Assembly (NCBI GenBank): GCA_012517325.1
Contig: JAAYVF010000122.1
Location: 1-64,000 of the forward strand
Source of the DNA: Myxococcales bacterium
Lineage (GTDB): Bacteria; Lernaellota; Lernaellaia; Lernaellales; Lernaellaceae
Direction of reading: 5' to 3'
DNA length: 64,000 bases
The position numbers and the translations under genes are program-made. Below the pieces are notes generated by a model that searched no databases, was not told where the DNA came from, and saw nothing but the letters and a program-made list of their open reading frames with translations. Below, piece by piece: positions 42,132 to 50,349 of this stretch. The stretch's first letter is position 1. Each line of letters begins with the position of its first letter.

Positions 42132-44759
42132 TCATTCCTCGTCGTATTCGATGTCGAAGAAATCGGCCGGGCGCGGGGCGCTGGCGCTGGGCGCGTACTC
42201 GGTGGGTTCGGTGCCGGCGATGAAGACTTCCTCGCGGCCCGGCGAATCCGGCCGGGCCAACAAGCCCGTATCCGGATCGATCCGCGCGAACACGATGCCC
42301 GCCGGCGCGGCGAAGGGTTCCTTGGTTTCGCCGGTCAACGCGGTCTGCATGAAGTCGATCCAGACCGGCAGCGCCGTCGTGCTGCCCGATTCGCCGCCGC
42401 CGAGCGTCTTGCCGCCCTGGTCGTAACCGATCCAGACGCCCGCCAGGATGTGCGGCGAAAAACCGATGAACCAGGCGTCGGCGTAATCGTTGGTCGTGCC
42501 GGTCTTGCCCGCCACCATCCGGTCCAGCGCATTGCTCCGGGCGCCCGTGCCCTCGGTGGCCACGCTGTGCATCATGCTGGTCACAATGTAGGAAACCTGC
42601 GGCGACAACACCTGGCGGCGGATGATCTTGCCTTCCTCGCGCGCTTGGACAGTGCGGTGGTCGGGTTCCTCCTCGGTCGGCGTGACCTCGGGCGGCGTCG
42701 GCGCGGGCGTCGGCGACTGGTCCTTGGCCAGGCCGAAATTTTTCAGGATTTCCGCCAGCCGGTGATCGCGGTCGGGCGCGGCCGTTTCGGGATTTTCCGC
42801 CGCCTGGAACTTGGCGTCGTTGTAATTGCGCAGGTCGGGCACGCCGGCGAGCGGCGGCGCGGGTTGGATGTAATTGTCGATCGCCGCCTCCTCGATCACC
42901 TGGCCGTCGCGATCGGTCACCTTTTTCACGAAAACCGGATCCATCAACAGACCGCCCGAGGCATACACCGCGTAGGCGTTGATCAACTCGAGCGGCGTCA
43001 CCTCGTAGGTGCCGATGGCCATCGACAGATCGCCGGTCCGGATGCTGCGGATGCCCAGCCGGTTGGCGAAGCGCACCAGGTAGTCGACGCCGATCGCCTG
43101 CGCGACGCGGATGGTCACGGTGTTGATCGATTTGGTCAGGGCCTCGCGCAGCGACATGTAACCGCGGAACTTCCGGTCGTAGTTGGCCGGCCGCCAGTTG
43201 TCGGCGAACACCAGCGCCGTATCGGCGAACACGGTGGCGGTGGTCATGCCGGCGTTGACGGCCGCGCCGTAGACGATCGGCTTGAAGGCGCTGCCCGGCT
43301 GTCGTTTCGCCTGGACCATGCGGTTGAACTCGCTGTCGTCGAAATTCTTGCCGCCGACCATCGCCAGCACTTGCCGGGTAGCGATATCCATCGCCAGAAA
43401 CGCGGTTTCGGCGGCGGGCCAGGCGGCCAGCACGTAATCGCCCTCGGCGTTCGCCCGGTAGGTCGCGACGCGATCGCCGGGCCGCAGCAATTGGCCGGGA
43501 CGGGTCAGGCCCGCGACGGCTTTCGTCTGCCCGCCGCGTTCGACCTTCGTCACCCATTTCATCTCGGCGAACGGAATCCGCACCAGGGGACCGCCCAGAT
43601 CCACCTTGACCACCCCGGCCACGTCGTCCACCAGCGCCACCAGGCCCTCGCGGACTTCGGTCGGGCCTTTCAAATCGTTGCGCCGCTTCAACTGCTCGGT
43701 CGCCTTCGGCCAATCGGTCCGCGCCACGGTTTCGGGAACCACCAGCAGGCCCTGCCGCTTGGCGTGGTTGCGCAGGCCCTTCACCGCCGCCTCGTGCGCC
43801 ACGCGCTGCAACTTGAGGTCGCAGGTCGTGGTGATGCGCAGGCCGTCCTTCAGCACGCGGTCGACGCCGTATTTTTTCATCAGGTATCGGCGGACGTGTT
43901 CGACGAAATGCGGCGCCTTTTCGCGGTTCAGATCGTTCGATTCGTGGATGCGTAGCGGCGTGGCGTCGGCCTGTTTGTATTCCGCGTCGGTCAGGTGGCC
44001 GTCCTCGTACATACGCTGCAGGACGTAACGGCGGCGGCCCAGGGCGCGATCCGGGTAGGCGCGCGGATTGTAGCGGCCGGGCGCCTGCACCAGCCCCGCC
44101 AGCAAGGCGGCTTCCTCGACCTTCAACTCGCCGACGTTTTTCCCGAAATAGTCGTTCGCCGCGGCCTGGATACCGTAAGAACCCGAGCCGAAATAAATCT
44201 GGTTCAGGTAGAGGTAAAGGATTTCGGTTTTCGTCAGCCGGTCCTCGATTCGCTTGGCGAGGATGATTTCGCGCATCTTGCGCGTATAGGTCTTTTCGGG
44301 AGTCAGCAGGAGGCTTTTGACGACCTGTTGGGTGATGGTCGAACCTCCCTGCTTGATTTCGCCGGAAGCCAGGTTGGCCCAGGCGGCGCGGAAGATGCTC
44401 CAGTAATCCAAGCCCTGGTGCGAGAAAAAGCCCTTGTCCTCGGCCGAGATGAAAGCCTGGATGACCTTCAGCGGCACTTCCTCCACCTTCACCAGGTAGC
44501 GGCGTTGGTTTTCCCACATGAATTCGCCGATCAGAACGCCGTTGCGATCGTAGACCTCGCTGACCAGATTCGGCCGGTAATCGGCCAGTTTGTCGATCTT
44601 CGGCAAGCCCAAGCTGAGAATGTGGTACATGAAAAACGAAGCGATGACCGTCGCCAACAGGCCGCCCGCCGCGCTGGTGACGACGATATTGAGCAGCACG
44701 CGCGACCAATGGCGCGGACCGGGATCCTGGATCCATACCCGTTTTCGCTGCGGCGGCAC
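42132..44759 (-). CDS. mrcA: Class A penicillin-binding protein 1A
   Basis: 875 residues. The GTG at 44759 is chosen because AAGGAGAGG lies six bases upstream; an in-frame TTG at 44801 has no ribosome site. One N-terminal helix (about 22-47), then the GT51 glycosyltransferase domain with catalytic Glu107 in SAEDKGFFSHQG and GGSTITQQ; an OB-like insert; and the transpeptidase domain with Ser490 (GSAFKP), SIN (TKSINTV) and KTG (AGKTGTTND). It polymerises and cross-links peptidoglycan at the periplasmic face. The acidic, proline-rich insert before the KTG motif (TPAPTPPEVTPTEEEP) is lineage-specific. It leads an operon with two glycosyltransferases. Confidence 0.96.
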   Translation of the reverse strand: MPPQRKRVWIQDPGPRHWSRVLLNIVVTSAAGGLLATVIASFFMYHILSLGLPKIDKLADYRPNLVSEVYDRNGVLIGEFMWENQRRYLVKVEEVPLKVIQAFISAEDKGFFSHQGLDYWSIFRAAWANLASGEIKQGGSTITQQVVKSLLLTPEKTYTRKMREIILAKRIEDRLTKTEILYLYLNQIYFGSGSYGIQAAANDYFGKNVGELKVEEAALLAGLVQAPGRYNPRAYPDRALGRRRYVLQRMYEDGHLTDAEYKQADATPLRIHESNDLNREKAPHFVEHVRRYLMKKYGVDRVLKDGLRITTTCDLKLQRVAHEAAVKGLRNHAKRQGLLVVPETVARTDWPKATEQLKRRNDLKGPTEVREGLVALVDDVAGVVKVDLGGPLVRIPFAEMKWVTKVERGGQTKAVAGLTRPGQLLRPGDRVATYRANAEGDYVLAAWPAAETAFLAMDIATRQVLAMVGGKNFDDSEFNRMVQAKRQPGSAFKPIVYGAAVNAGMTTATVFADTALVFADNWRPANYDRKFRGYMSLREALTKSINTVTIRVAQAIGVDYLVRFANRLGIRSIRTGDLSMAIGTYEVTPLELINAYAVYASGGLLMDPVFVKKVTDRDGQVIEEAAIDNYIQPAPPLAGVPDLRNYNDAKFQAAENPETAAPDRDHRLAEILKNFGLAKDQSPTPAPTPPEVTPTEEEPDHRTVQAREEGKIIRRQVLSPQVSYIVTSMMHSVATEGTGARSNALDRMVAGKTGTTNDYADAWFIGFSPHILAGVWIGYDQGGKTLGGGESGSTTALPVWIDFMQTALTGETKEPFAAPAGIVFARIDPDTGLLARPDSPGREEVFIAGTEPTEYAPSASAPRPADFFDIEYDEE

Positions 44760-44929
44760 AAACCTCTCCTTCGGCGCCCTGGGCGCCGTTATTCCAGGCA
44801 AAGACTAGCAGGGCGTTGAAACGGGTTCAAGGTAAAGAAAACGCTGGCAAATCCGGCGTTGAAGTCGCCGCGGTGTCAATGGACAAACGAAATCGACCGG
44901 CTGCTCTCGGCCTGCCGCCGGGATGGCGG

Positions 44930-45163
44930 TCAGTCGCGCCGGAACAATCGGCCAAACCAGCCGAAGAACGAAAAAATCATGGAGAAAACCATGGAAAAGA
45001 CGGACAGAATCGCGCTCAGGCGCCACCATTTTTCCATGGACGACATGCCGGATTGGCTATCCGCCGGCTTGGGCTGCGCCTTGAGCGGCCGCCCGCATTG
45101 AGGACAGGTCGGCGCCTGGTCGCTCACTTCCTTGCCGCAATCGGGACACTTCACCAGTGGCAT
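44930..45163 (-). CDS. Small zinc-ribbon membrane protein
   Basis: 77 residues. An N-terminal zinc ribbon (VKCPDCGKEVSDQAPTCPQC, two C-x2-C pairs within residues 6-25), a short linker, and one C-terminal membrane segment (about 47-71, rich in Phe and Met) ending in RLFRRD. ATG 45163 has a GGAGG site six bases upstream. Zinc-ribbon plus single-helix proteins are common and mostly uncharacterised. It lies 170 bases upstream of PBP1A on the same strand. Confidence 0.85.
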   Translation of the reverse strand: MPLVKCPDCGKEVSDQAPTCPQCGRPLKAQPKPADSQSGMSSMEKWWRLSAILSVFSMVFSMIFSFFGWFGRLFRRD

Positions 45164-45300
45164 GGTTTCCTCCGTTTCCCGCTGAGTTGATGAAAGGCTT
45201 TCCCGCCGTTTATAGCGAATCCGCAGAACCGTTTTTTATTTCATGCCTCGCCCGGCGGAACGTCAAGCGAGACCTCGCCGCGATCCTCGTTTCCGCCGCC

Positions 45301-45460
45301 TCAACACCCGCAACCGGAATCGTTGTCGTCGTCATCGTCGCCGGTTCCGCTCCCGGCGGAATCGTCGTTGTCGTCGTTATCGTTGTTATCGTCGTTATCG
45401 TCGTTGTCATCGTTGTCATCGTCGGCGCTCGTATCGTCGTCGGCGGTGTCGTCGTCCGCG
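45301..45460 (-). other. C-terminal Asp/Asn-rich tail with SGCGC terminus (GPI-PLD-like protein)
   Basis: The coding stretch for an ADDDTADDDT segment, then DDNDDND-type repeats, a short SAGSGTG break and DDDDDNDSGCGC at the stop codon. The same terminus occurs at 53709 and 61029. Confidence 0.9.
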
Positions 45461-48078
45461 GACTCCTGCACCGTCAGCGCGCCGGCCAGGGAACCGTCGC
45501 CGAAATCATTGCCGACCGTCAGATCGTATTTTCCCAGCGGGGCGTCGGCCGGGATCGTCAGATCGAAGGCGATGGTCTCCGCATCGGGCGTGGTGAAGTC
45601 GTCCGTTTCCAACGAGAATTCATTCTGGTTCAACGTCCAAAACAGGCCGCTGCCGGCAAACCCGCTTCCCTGGATCGTGAACGAAACCGTTTCGCCCGGC
45701 GCCGCCACGGACGGGGTCAGGGAGAGGGGCCGGGGAATCGGCGTGAGGAACAGCAGGGCCGTGCCGCCGTGGCGCGCCACCAGGCCATCACGCTCGGCCC
45801 CGAACAGCGGATCGGCGATATCGTCCCCGTCGAGATCGATCAACATCGCCTGCCGACCGAGCATCATCCATTGCCGGGCCCCCTCAAACCGCCAAACGGC
45901 ATCGACCTCCGGGTCGAGACTTTGGGGCCAGTTGGGCGATCCGAAAAACAGATATGCCTTGCCTGCGACGTCGCCCGCGTCGGTGCGCGCCCAGGGTTGG
46001 GTAACCAGCAGGTCCAGTCGACCGCTCTGGTTGACCTCGCCCGCGGCGAGCCGCCAGCCGAGGCGCGCGAATTTTTCGTCGCCTTGGATCAAACCCGCAT
46101 CGGCAAAATCGCCGAGCGATTGTTCGCCGGCCAGCCAATCCATGTCGAGCACGTAAACCGTTCCCGCCTGGAGCAGATTGCCGACCGCGCGCGTCGGCGC
46201 GGCCACGGCCAGCAGATCGCGTTCGTCGCCCGCGAAAGGCCCGGCCGCCATCGCCGAGCCGGCTTTGTCGAATTGCGCCTCGCCCGTCAGCGTGAAGCCG
46301 GGCGTATCCGGCAACCCGCCGGTGAAATCGTAGCCGTACAATTTTCCGACCGCCTGGTCTTCACCGTTGTCCGCGCCGGGCGCGCCGACCAGCAGCCACC
46401 GGCCGCCGGCCCCGCGATCGACGAAGCCGATCGCATACCCGAACCAATCGTAACCGGCCGCGCCGACCGCCTGCCAATCGGCGTTGTCGGCGGTGAGGTT
46501 CGTCATCGGCCACGACGCATCGGCGAAAAAGACAATCGCCTGGCCGCGTTGCCGGTCGGTGAACTCGCCGTACGGCGAGCCGATCAGCAAGTCGGCGAAC
46601 CCGTCGCCGTCGAGATCGCCGCTCGCCAGCGAATAGCCGAGATTGTGATGAAAGGCCGTGCCGTCGATAGTCAGATCCGGCTGGGCGGACAAGCCGCCGG
46701 CGCCGCCGAAATAAACCAGCACGCGGCCCTCGAAGCCCAGGTCCTCGCCGCCCACGGTCGGCGCCGAAACGGCCAGGTCGTCGCGTCCGTCGGCGTTGAG
46801 GTCGACGACGGCCAGCGCCCAGCCGAAGCGGCCGATCGGATCGGCGCCGGTCAATATCAAATCGGCATCGGCCGTTGCCAAATCGCCCGACCAGCTTTTC
46901 CGACCGTTGTAAAGATAAACCGCGCCGAGCTGCGGCTGCCCGGCCTCGCCGTAACCGGGAGCGCCGATGGCCAGATCGCCTCTGCCGTCACCGTCGAAAT
47001 CGCCGTCGGCGAAACTTTTACCCAGGTAGCTGTAGGGTCGATCGGTCGTGAATTCGAGGTCGGGCGTTTCCTTTTCGCGCCCCGGACCGGCGGTTTTTTC
47101 CAACATCGCCGGCAACACTTCGGCTTGAAAGAGCACGCCGCGCGGCGTCTTTTCGGCGCGAATCGTCAGCAGCCCCTGGCGCAACAGCCAAAGGCCGGCT
47201 TCCACGTCGGCCGGCGTCGGGCCGGCGTCGCCGGAATGCATCGCCGCGGTTTCGCGTTCCCGGTCGGGGACACCGTTTTCGAGATACCCGATGTACTTTT
47301 GCCACTCGCGCTCCACTTGAATCGCCATGCCGTCGAGCCCGCTGACGAAATAATCCTGGTATTCCTCCACCAGGAACGGCGAATCCTTGGCGTATTGCGG
47401 AAACAGGAAGCGGCCGCCGATTTTGTTGCCCAGCGCGCCGAGCAACAGAATGTAAACCCGCTGCCGCAACACCTCGACGGTTACGGTGTCGAAACCCTGG
47501 TTTTCATAAACCGCGACGATATCCTCGAGCGGGAAATACCAGTCGAGCACCAGCCAATCGAGGTCGCGCTCGTGGCTGTCGACGAACTCGCCGCCCGCGT
47601 CGGCGATCGAATGCGCCGCGCTCCAATCGCCGTGGGTTTCCTGGTTGCTGATCTCGTCGATGAAGCCCTCCGCGACGCCGCTCATGCCGTGCCAGTCGAT
47701 ATCGGCGATCGAGTGCGAAATCGCGCCGAACAGAAAGGCCACGGTCCGCTTGGTTTCCTCGTTCCAGGGTTGCGGATAGGTATCGTGAATGTGTTGGGCG
47801 AAAGCCTCGAGAAACGGCGCCCAGTGGGCGGCTTCGGATTCGTCCGGATAGCCGAACGAGTAGCCCCAATCCGGGAACGGCGATCCGGCCTGATAGGCTT
47901 CCGGGTGATCGCTCAGGTATTGCGCGTATTCCGGATGATCCGCGGCGGCGAAATAGTGAACGGCGCGGACCGTCGTTTCGCAGTGGGTGGACATGCCGCA
48001 CGGCCAGGCGGACGGCGCATTTGTTAACACGACCGCCGCCAACAACCCCAAGATCCAGACGATTCGAGTGAATCTCAT
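45301..48078 (-). CDS. GPI-phospholipase-D-like secreted protein with acidic SGCGC tail
   Basis: 925 residues; ATG 48078 follows GGAG at nine bases. A signal peptide (about 1-26) leads directly to CGMSTHCETTVRAVHYF, matching the mature start of GPI-specific phospholipase D (CG-x-STH-E). The N-terminal zinc-dependent phospholipase C-like domain (about 27-350) has the metal-site blocks GAISHSIADIDWHG and ETHGDWSAAHSIAD. It is followed by about seven FG-GAP propeller repeats with calcium loops (GDFDGDGRGDLAIGAPG; VDLNADGRDDLAVSAP; GDLDGDGFADLLIGSP), a beta-sandwich, an Asp/Asn-rich tract and the terminus SGCGC. This is the GPLD1 architecture plus a bacterial tail. It likely cleaves phosphodiesters of (glyco)phospholipids outside the cell; the substrate is inferred. 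Confidence 0.85.
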   Translation of the reverse strand: MRFTRIVWILGLLAAVVLTNAPSAWPCGMSTHCETTVRAVHYFAAADHPEYAQYLSDHPEAYQAGSPFPDWGYSFGYPDESEAAHWAPFLEAFAQHIHDTYPQPWNEETKRTVAFLFGAISHSIADIDWHGMSGVAEGFIDEISNQETHGDWSAAHSIADAGGEFVDSHERDLDWLVLDWYFPLEDIVAVYENQGFDTVTVEVLRQRVYILLLGALGNKIGGRFLFPQYAKDSPFLVEEYQDYFVSGLDGMAIQVEREWQKYIGYLENGVPDRERETAAMHSGDAGPTPADVEAGLWLLRQGLLTIRAEKTPRGVLFQAEVLPAMLEKTAGPGREKETPDLEFTTDRPYSYLGKSFADGDFDGDGRGDLAIGAPGYGEAGQPQLGAVYLYNGRKSWSGDLATADADLILTGADPIGRFGWALAVVDLNADGRDDLAVSAPTVGGEDLGFEGRVLVYFGGAGGLSAQPDLTIDGTAFHHNLGYSLASGDLDGDGFADLLIGSPYGEFTDRQRGQAIVFFADASWPMTNLTADNADWQAVGAAGYDWFGYAIGFVDRGAGGRWLLVGAPGADNGEDQAVGKLYGYDFTGGLPDTPGFTLTGEAQFDKAGSAMAAGPFAGDERDLLAVAAPTRAVGNLLQAGTVYVLDMDWLAGEQSLGDFADAGLIQGDEKFARLGWRLAAGEVNQSGRLDLLVTQPWARTDAGDVAGKAYLFFGSPNWPQSLDPEVDAVWRFEGARQWMMLGRQAMLIDLDGDDIADPLFGAERDGLVARHGGTALLFLTPIPRPLSLTPSVAAPGETVSFTIQGSGFAGSGLFWTLNQNEFSLETDDFTTPDAETIAFDLTIPADAPLGKYDLTVGNDFGDGSLAGALTVQESADDDTADDDTSADDDNDDNDDNDDNNDNDDNDDSAGSGTGDDDDDNDSGCGC

Positions 48079-48112
48079 CTGCCAGCGCTCCTCGATTGCC
48101 GAAATCCAATTA

Positions 48113-48141
48113 AATGTATGGATCACCGGCCGGAAACACAA
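48113..48141 (-). promoter_or_regulatory. Candidate promoter of the GPI-PLD-like gene
   Basis: On the minus strand TTGTGT (48141-48136), 17-base spacer, TACATT (48118-48113), about 35 bases before the ATG at 48078. Confidence 0.45.
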
Positions 48142-48206
48142 ATCGTTACAAAAATCCAACCGGGGCGGAGAAAAACGCTGTTTTTCACGAAAAAGAAAGC
48201 CGCCGC

Positions 48207-48989
48207 TCAGTTGTCGTCGTAGGCGTACGCCCGGGCCTTCTGGCGGATGATCATCTCGTCCAGCCATTCCGGCTTGTTTTTCATTTTGGCCGCGTCCTCG
48301 AAGTTGCGGATGGCCGCGCTGAATTTGCCGTTGCGGCGGTACAGATCGCCGATCAAATACTTCACCTGCGAGGACTCGGAAAGCGGGAACTGCGCCTTTT
48401 CCAACGCGCGATCCAGGTACTTGATGGCCTGCTTGCGCAACGCCCGCTCGCGATCGCGCTCGGCTTCGCCGTAATACAGGCCGCGCATCGTGTAGGTCGC
48501 CCGCAGATAGGCGTTGCCGATGTCCTTATCCGGCAGGCCGCGCCAGAGGTAGATCTGCGCCAGGATTTCGTAACGGTCCCAGGGTTCGAGCTTTTTCAGA
48601 TCGAACATTTTCGGGAGCTTTTTTTTGATCTTCTCCACCACTTTGAGCGGCAGCGGCTGTTTCAGGTTCGGCGGAAAATCGTCGAGATAGCCGGTATAGC
48701 CGGTGCGCGGATCGGTGGCGATCAGTTTCTGGTAATAGGTTTCGGAAGCATTCAGGTAGCAGAAATCGGTATCGACGCCCAAGGTCGAAAACGCCTCGAT
48801 CCGCCAACCTTCCACCGGTCCGTTGTCGATCGGGCTGACCAGGGCCACCTTTTCGGCCGGCACTTGAACCTGCTCGACCGGCGGCGCGGGCGATGCTTCG
48901 GGAGTCGGCGCCGCGGCATCATCCTCCGCCCAGGCGTTGACCATCCACAACCAGCTCAAACAGACCAACAAGAAAATCGTTTTCCGCAT
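48207..48989 (-). CDS. Exported protein with TPR-like repeats, DUF2225-like
   Basis: 260 residues; ATG 48989 follows GGGAG at eight bases. A signal peptide (MRKTIFLLVCLSWLWMVNAWA) is followed by a Pro/Ala-rich linker and a helical body. The segment FCYLNASETYYQKLIATDP, then RALRKQAIKYLDRALEKA and YLIGDLYRRNGKFSAAIRNF resemble the DUF2225 family, whose members end in TPR-like pairs. A cysteine-metal site normal for DUF2225 is not evident. Probably periplasmic. It lies between the GPI-PLD-like gene and the CNNM protein on the same strand, but with separate spacing. Function unknown. Confidence 0.75.
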   Translation of the reverse strand: MRKTIFLLVCLSWLWMVNAWAEDDAAAPTPEASPAPPVEQVQVPAEKVALVSPIDNGPVEGWRIEAFSTLGVDTDFCYLNASETYYQKLIATDPRTGYTGYLDDFPPNLKQPLPLKVVEKIKKKLPKMFDLKKLEPWDRYEILAQIYLWRGLPDKDIGNAYLRATYTMRGLYYGEAERDRERALRKQAIKYLDRALEKAQFPLSESSQVKYLIGDLYRRNGKFSAAIRNFEDAAKMKNKPEWLDEMIIRQKARAYAYDDN

Positions 48990-49081
48990 TCGTTTCACTC
49001 CCAAGCGCGATTCGCGGCCGGCCAAGACCTGCGGGTTGCCGCCATTTTGCACCGCCGGGGCCGGCAATGCCAGAGGGCGGC

Positions 49082-50116
49082 TCAGGAATCCTTCATGCCG
49101 GCCAGGGCTTTTTCGCGGGCGTATTGCCGCAAGTCGGGGTGCGGATCGAATTCGCCGACGATCTCCTCGCCGATCATCGCTTCCAACACGTCCTCCAGCG
49201 TCACCAGCCCCATCGTGCCGCCGTATTCGTCGACGACGATCGCCAGGTGCATCCGTTCGGTGATGAAAAAATGCAGCAATTGATGGCCGTGCATCGTGGC
49301 CGGCACGAATTTCGCCGGTATCTGCAATTCGCTGAGACGGGTCGACAGCTTGCCGGCCAGCAGATCGTTGACGATCCGCCGGCGCAACACGATGCCCGTG
49401 ATGTGATCGGGACCGTCCTCCGAAGTCACCGGAATGCGGCTGAAAACGATCGACGAAATTCGTTCGCGCAACTCGCCTACCGTCAGGTTGTCGGTCAAGG
49501 TCGTCATCACCGGCCGGGGCGTCATGATGTCGGCCGCGGTCACGTCGTTGAGCTTGAGCACGTGCGCCACCCAGTGAGCTTCCCGCGGCAGGATCGTGCC
49601 GCCGCGCACGCCCATCCGCGTCGCCGTCAGGATGTCTTCCTCGCTCGGGCCCGCCGCCCGTTGGCGGGGCATCAGAAAACGCATCATCGCCTCGCCGCCG
49701 CGGACCAGCGGATAAAGCATCCAGACCATGGCCTGGATCGGCCAGGTCAAGAGGCCGATCAGCCGCCGGGCGTAGCCGACCCCGAACGATTTCGGCACGA
49801 TCTCGCCGACCAGCAGCACGGCCAGGGTCAGTGCCAGGGAAAACAGCCAAACGTCTTGGGGATTGTAATGTTCGCCGTACAAACCGCCGGCGATGGCGGC
49901 GCCCATCGTGTTGGCGAAGGTATTCAAAAACAGGATGGCGGTGATCGGTTGCTCGATCCGCTCGCGCAACCTTCCCAGCCGTCGACCCAGGGATGAGCCA
50001 TCCTGGCGGAGCGTTTCGACGTGCACCGCCGGCACCGCGTACAGGGCGGCTTCGCTCAGCGAACACAAGAACGAAACCGCCAGCATCAGGATAATCGTCA
50101 CAATCAGCGCAACCAT
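49082..50116 (-). CDS. CNNM-domain, CBS-pair membrane protein (CorC/HlyC family)
   Basis: 344 residues. ATG 50116 is preferred, with GAGG six bases upstream, over an in-frame TTG at 50131. Four N-terminal helices form the CNNM/DUF21 domain (SFLCSLSEAALYAV; NTFANTMGAAIAGGLYG; LLVGEIVPKSFG), followed by two CBS domains (DIMTPRPVMTTL; RMHLAIVVDEYGGTMGLVTL; EDVLEAMIGEEIVGEFD). There is no C-terminal CorC_HlyC domain. Related proteins export Mg2+ or other divalent ions with nucleotide sensing by the CBS pair. Confidence 0.9.
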   Translation of the reverse strand: MVALIVTIILMLAVSFLCSLSEAALYAVPAVHVETLRQDGSSLGRRLGRLRERIEQPITAILFLNTFANTMGAAIAGGLYGEHYNPQDVWLFSLALTLAVLLVGEIVPKSFGVGYARRLIGLLTWPIQAMVWMLYPLVRGGEAMMRFLMPRQRAAGPSEEDILTATRMGVRGGTILPREAHWVAHVLKLNDVTAADIMTPRPVMTTLTDNLTVGELRERISSIVFSRIPVTSEDGPDHITGIVLRRRIVNDLLAGKLSTRLSELQIPAKFVPATMHGHQLLHFFITERMHLAIVVDEYGGTMGLVTLEDVLEAMIGEEIVGEFDPHPDLRQYAREKALAGMKDS

Positions 50117-50349
50117 GGTTTTCCTCGTCAACCGAAATAATGTCTGGATTTACTTTAACACGCGGCCGGAGGCTTTCCAAATGCCGCAACCTTCCGGGTT
50201 CATGGACAATCGTTTCCGATTTCCGTAACTTGCATAAAAATGTGAGTTGGGATAAGCTGGTAGGTCGATTGGGAATCCCGGTTCCTGATCGTCGGTTCGG
50301 CTAACATGAGGACTCTGCCTTCAATCCGCGGGCGAAAGGACTACTATCC

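Noticed and set aside
41778-43955. 725-codon plus-strand frame opposite PBP1A and the GT-C gene
   Set aside because: Antisense shadow; both minus-strand genes carry complete family motifs.
45157-48027. 956-codon plus-strand frame opposite the GPI-PLD-like gene
   Set aside because: Its start is a run of Val/Ile produced by the complement of Asp codons; no protein-like features.
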